Source: an uncultured Bacilli bacterium
GTDB taxonomy: Bacteria > Bacillota_I > Bacilli_A > RF39 > UBA660
DNA length: 6,905 nucleotides
Reading direction: 5' to 3'
NCBI GenBank assembly: GCA_944363865.1
Contig: CALVVN010000070.1
Coordinates: 1-6,905, forward strand
Under the pieces are notes generated by a model, which worked only from the letters and a program-made list of their open reading frames with translations, had not been told where the DNA came from and did not search any database. The translations under genes and the position numbers were made by a program. Position 1 is the first letter of the stretch, and the number at the start of each line of letters is the position of its first letter. This document shows positions 1 through 6,286 of this stretch, one piece after another.

Positions 1-1
1 G

Positions 2-76
2 ATACTATTTACTAAAAGTGAATTTCTTGAAACTAATAAAGAATTTTTATATGAAGAAAGTACTACTTCATTATAA
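2..76 (+). CDS. C-terminal end of an unidentified upstream gene (partial)
   Basis: An open frame enters from the left edge and stops at TAA (74-76), giving 24 residues that end in EESTTSL. The stretch is rich in glutamate and lysine and uses GAA, AAA, ACT and AGT codons, like the other genes here, which favours this frame. A second frame (3-80) is also open to a TAA but encodes a less typical peptide, so the choice is not certain. The fragment is too short to assign a family. No terminator hairpin is visible between this stop and the promoter that follows at 96. Confidence 0.4.
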   Translation: MLFTKSEFLETNKEFLYEESTTSL

Positions 77-95
77 GTAAAATTCATTTAATTTA

Positions 96-124
96 TTGTA
101 TTAGTTTTTAAAATATTGTATAAT
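96..124 (+). promoter_or_regulatory. Sigma-A-type promoter of the pheST operon
   Basis: A TTGTAT -35 element (96-101) and a perfect TATAAT -10 element (119-124) are separated by exactly 17 bases. The predicted start is near 131, directly at the base of the first T-box helix (132-138), so promoter and leader positions support each other. The surrounding sequence is nearly pure A/T, so chance -10 matches are common, but the spacing and position make this a good call. Confidence 0.7.
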
Positions 125-131
125 TAACTTA

Positions 132-336
132 CTTTTAAAGGTTTAAGTAGTAAATATACATTTTTTAAAGAGAGTTAGTGGAAGGTGCAAACTAATAAAA
201 TTATATTTATGAAATTCAGCCTATCAAATTAAAAGACGTACAAAAGGCGTTAACTTTAATGAGAAGCATAAATCTTTATGAAATAAGGTGGTACCGCGGA
301 ATAAGTCCGTCCTTATGAATTAAAGATTATTTTTTT
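132..336 (+). promoter_or_regulatory. T-box riboswitch with phenylalanine (UUC) specifier
   Basis: This leader RNA senses uncharged tRNA-Phe. Stem I can be traced: basal helix 132-138 with 229-235 (7 pairs), 139-142 with 219-222, an upper helix 151-158 with 202-209 (8 pairs), 160-164 with 197-201, and a distal helix 175-179 with 191-195. The specifier loop has the conserved AGTA (146-149) opposite GAAATTCA, placing the TTC codon at 215-217. The conserved AGAGAG and GGTGCAAAC motifs lie at 169-174 and 184-192. A small hairpin, CATAA/TTATG (267-280), fits stem III. The T-box sequence AAGGTGGTACCGCGG (285-299) forms the antiterminator: 283-288 with 311-316 and 296-300 with 306-310, leaving the seven-base bulge TGGTACC (289-295). 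TGGT matches a tRNA acceptor end with discriminator A, as expected for tRNA-Phe. UUC agrees with the downstream pheS and pheT. The family assignment is very secure; the readout mechanism is less so. Confidence 0.96.
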
Positions 337-343
337 GGGAGGA
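267..343 (+). promoter_or_regulatory. Expression platform of the T-box, including the pheS ribosome binding site
   Basis: The antiterminator (283-316) is followed by an A/T stretch, a run of seven T (330-336) and immediately by the ribosome binding site GGGAGG (337-342). The usual mutually exclusive terminator, in which CGTCCTT pairs with a downstream AAGGACG, is absent because no such partner exists before the T run. Two alternatives are visible. First, 271-278 can pair with 321-328 (8 pairs, almost all A-T) just before the T run, enclosing the antiterminator. Second, TCCGTCC (306-312), which forms part of the antiterminator, can pair with GGGAGGA (337-343) with one mismatch and one G-U pair, covering the ribosome binding site. 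Which of these controls pheS is inference. Confidence 0.4.
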
Positions 344-347
344 AAAA

Positions 348-1376
348 ATGAAAGAACAATTAAAAATAGTAAAAAAAGAATTTGAAGCTTTAAATATAAC
401 TAGTTTAGATGAGTTAGAAAAAGTAAGAATTAGTTATTTAGGAAAAAAAGGAAAAATAACTGAACTATTGAGTGAATTAAAAAATGTAAGTAAAGATAGC
501 GTTAAAGAACTAGGAAGTTTAATAAATGAATTAAAAAGAGAAATAACAGAAAAATTGGATAACCAAAAGAAACAATTAGAAGAAGAAAAACTTAATTCAT
601 TACTAGATAGTGAAAAAATAGATATTACATTAAATGGAACATTTAGAAAAATTGGAAGTCCAAACCCTATAGAAAAAGTAATATTAGAATTAGAAGAAGT
701 TTTTATTTCTTTAGGTTTTACTGTCGTAGAAGGGCCTGAAGTTGAATGTGATTTATACAATTTTGAAATGCTAAATCTACCTATTGGGCACCCGGCACGA
801 GATGAACAAGACACATTTTATATCACAGATAGCATGCTTTTAAGAAGTCAAACAAGTCCGGTACAAATAAGAACAATGTTAGCGAACAAAGATAAAACTC
901 CAATAAGAGTGGTTTGTCCAGGGAAAACGTATAGGCGTGATAACGATGACGCATCACATTCTCATCAATTCACTCAAATGGAAGGATTATTAGTTGATGA
1001 AAACATAAGTCTTGCACATTTAAAAGGTACAATGGATTTAGTAGTAAAGAGATTATTTGGTAATGTTGAAAGTAGGTTTAGACCAAGTTTCTATCCATTT
1101 ACTGAGCCAAGCGTAGAACTAGATATAAGTTGTTTTAGATGTGGCGGAAAAGGCTGTGAACTATGTAAAAATACAGGATGGATTACTGTAGCTGGTGCTG
1201 GAATGGTACATCCAAACGTATTAACTGGATGCGGTTATGATACAACAAAATACAATGGTTTTGCATTTGGTTTTGGATTAGATAGACTTACTATGCTTAA
1301 ATATGGAATAGGTGATATAAGAGTTTTATACACAAACGATTTGAGAACAGACGAATTTAGTAGGAGGGATAACTAA
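348..1376 (+). CDS. pheS: Phenylalanyl-tRNA synthetase, alpha subunit
   Basis: This is the catalytic subunit of the cytoplasmic alpha2-beta2 phenylalanyl-tRNA synthetase, which activates phenylalanine with ATP and charges tRNA-Phe. The 342 residues are full length for the bacterial family. Residues 1 to about 95 are charged and helical, as expected for the N-terminal coiled-coil arm that contacts tRNA. The class II core follows: motif 1 region with GFTVVEGPEVE (about 108-133), HPARDEQDTFY (148-158), LLRSQTSPVQIR (164-175), motif 2 with YRRDNDDASHSHQF (195-208), and motif 3 with GFAFGFGLDRL (304-314). A306 sits where E. coli has A294, so normal discrimination by side-chain size is expected. 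Four cysteines (C262, C265, C270, C273), CxxC-x4-CxxC, match the cluster in Firmicutes such as Bacillus. The start is well placed: GGGAGG (337-342) lies 5 bases before the ATG. The gene lies behind a phenylalanine T-box and overlaps pheT by one base. Confidence 0.98.
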   Translation: MKEQLKIVKKEFEALNITSLDELEKVRISYLGKKGKITELLSELKNVSKDSVKELGSLINELKREITEKLDNQKKQLEEEKLNSLLDSEKIDITLNGTFRKIGSPNPIEKVILELEEVFISLGFTVVEGPEVECDLYNFEMLNLPIGHPARDEQDTFYITDSMLLRSQTSPVQIRTMLANKDKTPIRVVCPGKTYRRDNDDASHSHQFTQMEGLLVDENISLAHLKGTMDLVVKRLFGNVESRFRPSFYPFTEPSVELDISCFRCGGKGCELCKNTGWITVAGAGMVHPNVLTGCGYDTTKYNGFAFGFGLDRLTMLKYGIGDIRVLYTNDLRTDEFSRRDN

Positions 1377-3727
1377 TGAAAATAAGTACTAACTGGATAA
1401 ATGACTATGTAAAAATTGAAGACATAAATAAAAGAGACTTAGCTGAACAAATCACAAATGCTGGTGTAAACGTTGAACAAGTCAGTGGAGAAATTGATTT
1501 TACAAACATAGTTGTTGGAGAAGTAATAGATGCAATAAAACATGAAAATAGTGACCACTTAAAAGTTTGTACAGTGAGTGTTGGTAATGAGACTAAACAA
1601 ATTATTTGTGGAGCACCTAATGCAAGAAAAGGAATAAAAGTTATTGTTAGTTTACCAGGTGCGATTTTACCAAATGGAATTCAAATAAAACAAAGCATCA
1701 TCAGGGGTATAACGAGTGATGGAATGCTTTGTTCGCTAGAAGAACTTGGATTAGAAGAACATAGTGAAGGAATACATGAACTTAATGAAGATGCTGTTGT
1801 TGGTGAGAACCCTAAAAAATATCTAAATATAGATACTATATATACATTAGATTTAAATCCAAACAGAAAAAATGATTGTCTAAGCCATATAGGGTTTGCA
1901 TATGAAGTTAGTGCGGTTTTAGGTAGAAGTATTAAAATGCCAGAAACTAATTACACTGAAAGTGATTTTAGTACAGATATAGAACTAAAAGTAGAAACGG
2001 AAAATGTATTAAAATATTATGCAAAATTAGTTAAAAATGTAGTAATAAAAGAAAGTCCTGAATTTATAAAACAAAGATTAACTAATGCTGGTATGAGACC
2101 TATTAATAATGTAGTAGATATATCAAACTATATAATGTTAGAATACGGGCAACCGCTTCACTTCTTTGATGCTGATAAGGTAGGAAAAACAATATTAGTA
2201 AGAATGGCTAATGACGGCGAAAAAATAATTACTCTTGATAAACAAGAAAGAATTTTAACAAATGAAGATATTGTAATTACAAATGGAAATGATCCAATAT
2301 GTATAGCAGGAGTAATGGGTGGACTTAATTCAGATGTAGATGAATCTACAAAAAACATAATTATTGAAAGTGGAATATTTGATAAATTAAAAGTAAGAAA
2401 GACAAGTATAAAACTAGATTTAAGGAGTGAAGCTAGTCTAAGATATGAAGTTGGTTTAAATCCTGAATATACTTTACTTGCTTTAAAAAGAGCTTGCTAT
2501 TTATTAGAAAAATATGCAGATGCATCAGTAAGCAAAGATGAGAAACTTGTAGATAACATAAAACTTGAAAAAAATGAAATAAAAGTAACTTTAGAAGAAA
2601 TAAATAATGTAATAGGTGTAAAAATAGAACATGATGATGTAATAGACATATTAAATAGATTAAAGTTTGAATATGTTACAAAAGATCAAACATATTTTGT
2701 TACTGCACCTACAAGAAGATTGGATATTAGCATAAAAGAAGATATAATTGAAGAAGTTGGAAGACTATTTGGTTACGATAAAATAACAGCAAAACTACCA
2801 CATTTAAAAATGCAAACTGGTTCGTATGTTCCAAGAATAAAATACAGAAAAGATGTAAGTGTTTTTATGCAAAACTTAGGATTTAGCGAAACTAGAACGT
2901 ATAGTTTAATAAGTAAAAATGATAGTGAAAAATACAAATATGAAGATAAAGAAAACATAGAATTATTAAAACCAATAAGTAACGATAGAACTCATATTAG
3001 AACAAGTATAATACCAAGTTTAATTGATGTATTAAATTATAATAAATCAAGAAAAGTAGAAGACGTGTTCATATATGAAATAAGTAATGTATATTACAAA
3101 GAAAATGAAGAATTCAAAGAAGATATGAAATTATGTGCTTTAGCAAAAGGTAAAATAGAAGTTAGTGATTTCCAAAGAACAAATGAAATAGATTTCTATT
3201 ATTTAAAAGGTGTAGTAGTTTCATTACTAGAATATTTAGGATATAAAAATAGAATCAGATTTGTACGAAACGAAAATATTAGCTTTATGCATAAAGGAAT
3301 AACAGCAGATATATTAGTTGATAACAAAAAAATAGGTTTTATTGGAAAATTACATCCAAATATTGAAAAACAAAACGTATTTATGTTTGAAATATCATTA
3401 GATTGTTTGAGTAACTCCATTGGCGCGAAAATTAAATACAAGTCGCCTAGTAAATATCCAAGCGTAAAAAAAGATGTAAGTTTTAACTTTAGTAAAAGCG
3501 TTGTATCTGCAGATGTAATAAATGATATATACAAATTCGGTGATAAAATATTAAAAAATGTTATAGTCTTTGATGTATTTGACACAGAAAACAATAGAAG
3601 TTTAGCATTTAGTTTAACATATCAGAGTGATGATAGGACATTAAGTGATGAAGAAGTCATGAAAGATTTTGAAAATATTATAAGTAAAATAACTGAAAAA
3701 TATAATGCAAAATTAAGAAATGAGTAG
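1376..3727 (+). CDS. pheT: Phenylalanyl-tRNA synthetase, beta subunit
   Basis: This is the large subunit of the alpha2-beta2 enzyme; it binds tRNA-Phe and hydrolyses mischarged Tyr-tRNA-Phe. At 783 residues it is near the usual 790-805. Domains in order: the N-terminal segment starting MKISTNWINDYV; an EMAP-type tRNA-binding domain (about 42-150, with SDHLKVC and ICGAPN); the B3/B4 editing domain (about 210-370); B5 (about 400-470); a catalytically inactive synthetase-like core (about 480-680); and the C-terminal anticodon-binding FDX-ACB domain (about 688-783, with SKYPSVKKDVSF and QSDDRTLSDEEV). Editing-site residues are present: H262 in GQPLHFFD, G315 in GVMGG, E331 in IESG, and the RSEAS segment. 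A loop in the FDX-ACB domain (FDVFDTENNRSLAF) is several residues shorter than usual. The ATG shares one base with the pheS stop and has GGAGG (1363-1367) 8 bases upstream, indicating translational coupling. The stop is TAG. Confidence 0.98.
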   Translation: MKISTNWINDYVKIEDINKRDLAEQITNAGVNVEQVSGEIDFTNIVVGEVIDAIKHENSDHLKVCTVSVGNETKQIICGAPNARKGIKVIVSLPGAILPNGIQIKQSIIRGITSDGMLCSLEELGLEEHSEGIHELNEDAVVGENPKKYLNIDTIYTLDLNPNRKNDCLSHIGFAYEVSAVLGRSIKMPETNYTESDFSTDIELKVETENVLKYYAKLVKNVVIKESPEFIKQRLTNAGMRPINNVVDISNYIMLEYGQPLHFFDADKVGKTILVRMANDGEKIITLDKQERILTNEDIVITNGNDPICIAGVMGGLNSDVDESTKNIIIESGIFDKLKVRKTSIKLDLRSEASLRYEVGLNPEYTLLALKRACYLLEKYADASVSKDEKLVDNIKLEKNEIKVTLEEINNVIGVKIEHDDVIDILNRLKFEYVTKDQTYFVTAPTRRLDISIKEDIIEEVGRLFGYDKITAKLPHLKMQTGSYVPRIKYRKDVSVFMQNLGFSETRTYSLISKNDSEKYKYEDKENIELLKPISNDRTHIRTSIIPSLIDVLNYNKSRKVEDVFIYEISNVYYKENEEFKEDMKLCALAKGKIEVSDFQRTNEIDFYYLKGVVVSLLEYLGYKNRIRFVRNENISFMHKGITADILVDNKKIGFIGKLHPNIEKQNVFMFEISLDCLSNSIGAKIKYKSPSKYPSVKKDVSFNFSKSVVSADVINDIYKFGDKILKNVIVFDVFDTENNRSLAFSLTYQSDDRTLSDEEVMKDFENIISKITEKYNAKLRNE

Positions 3728-3751
3728 TATAATAAAATTAGGAGGAATAAA

Positions 3752-4303
3752 ATGTATTGGATTATTGGTATAGTTGTTGTAGTTGTTTTAATAGTTTTAT
3801 ATTTTATTGCAACATATAACGGATTAGTTGGAATGAGAAACAGGGTAAAAGATCAATGGGCTCAGATAGATGTACAATTAAAAAGAAGATTTGATTTAAT
3901 ACCTAATTTAGTTGAAACTGTAAAAGGATATGCAAGTCATGAAGAAGAAACTCTAAAAGGTGTAATTGAAGCAAGAAATAAGTTTAATGTAGCAAAAACA
4001 CCTGAAGAAGAAATGAAAGCAAATGATCAATTATCTAATTTTGTTTCTAAACTTTTCGCACTTAGTGAAGCTTACCCAGATTTAAAAGCGAACCAAAACT
4101 TTATGAGTTTACAAGCAGATTTAAAAGACACTGAAGATAAAATAGCTAGTGCTAGACAGTTTTACAACGATACAGTTTTAACATTAAATAACAAAATTGA
4201 AATGTTTCCAAGTAATATTGTAGCTTCAATGTTTAAGTTTAACAAAGAGCCATTCTTTGAAGCTAATGAAGAATCAAGAGAAGCAGTTAAAGTAGAATTT
4301 TAA
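3752..4303 (+). CDS. lemA: LemA family membrane-anchored protein
   Basis: This 183-residue protein is full length for the LemA family, whose molecular role is poorly defined. Residues 3-20 form one strongly hydrophobic helix (IIGIVVVVVLIVLYFIA) with almost no preceding residues. Family knowledge suggests the short N-terminus lies outside and the helical body in the cytoplasm. The signature region follows: YNGLV (22-26), QWAQIDVQLKRRFDLIPNLV (35-54), VKGYASHEEE (57-66) and EARNKF (73-78). Further helical segments include LQADLKDTEDKIASARQFYN (120-139) and a C-terminal part with MFPSNIVASMF (151-161). AGGAGG (3740-3745) is 6 bases before the ATG. The gap after pheT is 24 bases with no promoter, so it is probably co-transcribed with pheST under T-box control. 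LemA genes often sit beside htpX or TPM-domain genes; none is seen here. A terminator follows directly. Confidence 0.95.
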   Translation: MYWIIGIVVVVVLIVLYFIATYNGLVGMRNRVKDQWAQIDVQLKRRFDLIPNLVETVKGYASHEEETLKGVIEARNKFNVAKTPEEEMKANDQLSNFVSKLFALSEAYPDLKANQNFMSLQADLKDTEDKIASARQFYNDTVLTLNNKIEMFPSNIVASMFKFNKEPFFEANEESREAVKVEF

Positions 4304-4323
4304 AAAAACTTAACTGTTTTTTT
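4281..4323 (+). terminator. Intrinsic terminator overlapping the end of lemA
   Basis: CAGTTAA (4284-4290) pairs perfectly with TTAACTG (4310-4316). The helix extends outward through a G-U and two A-T pairs (4281-4283 with 4317-4319) and inward by GT/AC after a one-base bulge. It is followed at once by seven T (4317-4323). The 5' arm lies inside the lemA coding sequence and the lemA stop codon sits in the loop. A7 (4302-4308) could instead pair with T7 (4317-4323). The stem is AT-rich and thus not very stable, but its position at an operon end supports the call. It separates the pheS-pheT-lemA unit from asnB. Confidence 0.7.
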
Positions 4324-4366
4324 ATGCATTTTTTTAATATAATTAATATGTTTTTTTATTAATATA
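4324..4366 (+). other. AT-rich spacer with T-tracts and a repeated heptamer upstream of asnB
   Basis: The spacer between the lemA terminator and the asnB promoter is almost entirely A/T. It contains T7 tracts at 4329-4335 and 4351-4357, following a first T7 at 4317-4323. TTAATAT occurs at 4334, 4343 and 4359. The 11-mer TGTTTTTTTAT occurs at 4315-4325 and again at 4349-4359. It could provide DNA curvature, an upstream promoter element or back-up termination, but low complexity alone could produce these matches. Confidence 0.3.
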
Positions 4367-4368
4367 TG

Positions 4369-4396
4369 TGATATGATATAGATGGTTAGGTATAAT
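4369..4396 (+). promoter_or_regulatory. Candidate asnB promoter elements
   Basis: Two possible -10 elements are visible. TATGAT (4372-4377) is preceded by TGA (4369-4371), giving an extended -10, with T-rich DNA at the -35 position. TATAAT (4391-4396) is a perfect consensus but has only the weak TGTGAT (4367-4372) as a -35. Either would give a short leader of roughly 25-45 bases before the asnB ATG. I cannot decide between them. The leader contains no T-box or other recognised riboswitch. Confidence 0.5.
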
Positions 4397-4429
4397 AAAA
4401 CTTAAGACATTTTAAAAGGGGTGTAAAGT

Positions 4430-6229
4430 ATGTGCGGGTTAGTAGGTTTTATAACTAATGAAAAAAATAAGAAAAAAACAATTAAAAAAATGTCAGATTT
4501 AATAAAACATCGTGGTCCTGATAGTGAAACATATTACATAGATGATTATATTGCGATTGGATTTAGAAGATTATCTATTATTGATATAGAGAGTGGTGAC
4601 CAACCAATTTTCAATGAATCAAAAGATAAGTTAATAGTATTTAATGGAGAAATATACAATTATCAATCTTTAAGAAAAAACTTAATTAAAAAGGGGCATA
4701 TTTTTAAAACAAATACCGATACTGAAGTGGTTTTACATGGCTATGAAGAATACGGAGAAAAAATATTAAATAAATTAAGAGGAATGTTTAGCTTTGTAAT
4801 ATATGATTTAAACGATAAATCTTTGTTTTGCGCTAGAGATTTCTATGGTATTAAACCATTTTATTATTATTTTAATAATAATTGTTTTTTGTTTGGATCA
4901 GAAATCAAATCATTTTTAGGAAATCCTTATTTTAAAAAAGAATTAAATGAAGATTTACTAAGTATTTATCTAACTTTTCAATATTCTCCAACTAATGAGA
5001 CATTCTTTAAAAATGTTTATAAACTTAAACCGGGACATTATTTAGTCTATAAAAATGATAAAATAAAAATAAAGAAGTATTATGAAGTAACATTTGACAA
5101 AATAGACGATATAAACAAAGAAAAAGAATTAGAAAACTTGTTAGATAAAGTAATAGATTATCATCAAATTAGTGACACTGAAGTTGGGGCCTTTTTATCA
5201 AGTGGCGTTGATTCATCATTTATTGTGTCAAAAAGTAAGATTAACAAAACTTTTACTGTGGGTTACGAAAACAAAAAAATAAGTGAACTAGAGTATGCAA
5301 AAAAGTTTGCTAAACATATGAAAGTAGTTAACGAAGGAAAAATAATTACAAAAAAAGAGTTTTTTAAAGTATTTGATAAAGTACAATATTATATGGATGA
5401 ACCTTTAGCAGACGCTTCTTCAGTTTCGCTATATTTACTAAGTAAACTTGCTAGTAAGAAAGTAAAAGTATGTCTTTCAGGAGAAGGGGCCGACGAAATA
5501 TTTGGTGGGTATAATATTTATGCTGAAAATGCTGAGTTAAATTGGTATTATAAAGTTCCATTCTTCATTAGAAGAGCGCTTAGAAATATTTTCTTACCTT
5601 TTAGAAATATGAAAGGATTTAACTTTATAATTAGAAGAGGAGAAAAACTAGAGGAAAGATATACGGGTAATTCATTTATATTTAATGAAAACGAAATAAA
5701 AAAACTTTTAAATAAAAAGATTAATAGAACATATAAAGATGTTACAAAACCTCTATTTGAAAAATGTAAAGAATATGATGATATAAGCAAAATGCAGTTT
5801 ATTGATTTTAACACTTGGTTTGCAAATGATATATTTTTAAAAGCTGATAAGATGTCAATGGCTCATAGTTTAGAAGTAAGGGTACCATTTTCTGATAAAA
5901 ATATAGTTGATTTAGCTACTACTTTAAGTACTGATTATAAAGTACATAAAAATAAAACAAAGATTTTATTTAGAAAAATTGCTAAGAAAAGCATTCCTTC
6001 ACAAGTTGCTAATAAAAAGAAATTAGGTTTTCCTGTACCACTTAGAGAATGGCTAAAAGAAGAAGATATTTATAAGGTAATAAAAGAAGAGTTTTTAAAT
6101 AATACATTCTTTAACAAAAAATATATCATTAAATTACTAGACGATCACAAAAATAATAGACATGATAATTATAGAAAAATATGGACTATTTATACGTTTC
6201 TAGTTTGGCATAAGCAATATTTTAAATAA
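4430..6229 (+). CDS. asnB: Asparagine synthetase B (glutamine-hydrolysing)
   Basis: This cytoplasmic enzyme converts aspartate, ATP and glutamine to asparagine, AMP, pyrophosphate and glutamate. Its 599 residues fall in the range of Firmicutes AsnB-type proteins. The N-terminal class II glutaminase domain (about 1-200) begins MCGLVGF, with nucleophile C2 exposed after Met removal. R47, FNGE (71-74) and D97 in TDTE bind glutamine in this family. The synthetase domain (about 235-560) has the ATP pyrophosphatase loop SSGVDS (257-262), LSGEGADEIFGGY (349-361) and KADKMSMAHSLEVRVPF (471-487). The loop reads SSG rather than the common SGG, a variant that I believe occurs in other Gram-positive AsnB proteins. 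AAGGGGTG (4416-4423) lies 6 bases before the ATG and is a less regular ribosome binding site than its neighbours have. The gene is bounded by a terminator upstream and has its own candidate promoter, so it appears monocistronic or the first gene of a unit with the next gene. A specialised amidotransferase is possible but less likely. Confidence 0.94.
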   Translation: MCGLVGFITNEKNKKKTIKKMSDLIKHRGPDSETYYIDDYIAIGFRRLSIIDIESGDQPIFNESKDKLIVFNGEIYNYQSLRKNLIKKGHIFKTNTDTEVVLHGYEEYGEKILNKLRGMFSFVIYDLNDKSLFCARDFYGIKPFYYYFNNNCFLFGSEIKSFLGNPYFKKELNEDLLSIYLTFQYSPTNETFFKNVYKLKPGHYLVYKNDKIKIKKYYEVTFDKIDDINKEKELENLLDKVIDYHQISDTEVGAFLSSGVDSSFIVSKSKINKTFTVGYENKKISELEYAKKFAKHMKVVNEGKIITKKEFFKVFDKVQYYMDEPLADASSVSLYLLSKLASKKVKVCLSGEGADEIFGGYNIYAENAELNWYYKVPFFIRRALRNIFLPFRNMKGFNFIIRRGEKLEERYTGNSFIFNENEIKKLLNKKINRTYKDVTKPLFEKCKEYDDISKMQFIDFNTWFANDIFLKADKMSMAHSLEVRVPFSDKNIVDLATTLSTDYKVHKNKTKILFRKIAKKSIPSQVANKKKLGFPVPLREWLKEEDIYKVIKEEFLNNTFFNKKYIIKLLDDHKNNRHDNYRKIWTIYTFLVWHKQYFK

Positions 6230-6262
6230 AAACTTAAAAATTTTCTATTAGATATAAAAATC

Positions 6263-6271
6263 TGATATAAT
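6263..6271 (+). promoter_or_regulatory. Extended -10 promoter ahead of the GlmU-like gene
   Basis: TGATATAAT combines a TG extension (6263-6264) with a perfect TATAAT (6266-6271). The -35 region is only T-rich (TTCTAT at 6243-6248, 17-base spacer). Transcription would begin near 6278, almost on the ribosome binding site AGGAGG (6277-6282), leaving a leader of about 10 bases. That is unusually short, so this may be a chance match in A/T-rich DNA, with the gene instead read through from asnB. No terminator with a T run is seen after asnB. Confidence 0.45.
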
Positions 6272-6286
6272 TATATAGGAGGATTT

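Noticed and set aside
255..262. TTTAATGA as the start of a short leader peptide
   Set aside because: The ATG is followed immediately by stop codons or lies within T-box structure, with no ribosome binding site. The T-box explains the conserved sequence.
434..814. Open reading frame on the minus strand inside pheS
   Set aside because: It is rich in Ser, Phe, Leu and Asn, as expected for the complement of A-rich coding DNA. It lies wholly within a secure gene and resembles no family.
3199..3594. Minus-strand open frame inside pheT, with similar ones at 2158-2358, 2773-2958 and 5548-5814
   Set aside because: All are antisense shadows of conserved coding sequence, with no ribosome binding site of note and a biased composition.
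4378..4429. T-box or other riboswitch controlling asnB
   Set aside because: No GGTGGTACCGCG-like sequence, specifier loop or extended helix exists in this short leader.
6248..6265. Small hairpin TTAGAT/ATCTGA as a terminator for asnB
   Set aside because: The stem is six weak pairs including a G-U and is not followed by a T run, so it does not meet the pattern of an intrinsic terminator.
6230..6286. Possible remnant of a GlmU uridylyltransferase domain or a frameshift upstream of the acetyltransferase gene
   Set aside because: Only 57 bases separate it from asnB, and they are A/T-rich, non-coding and contain a promoter-like element and ribosome binding site. No broken domain is present.
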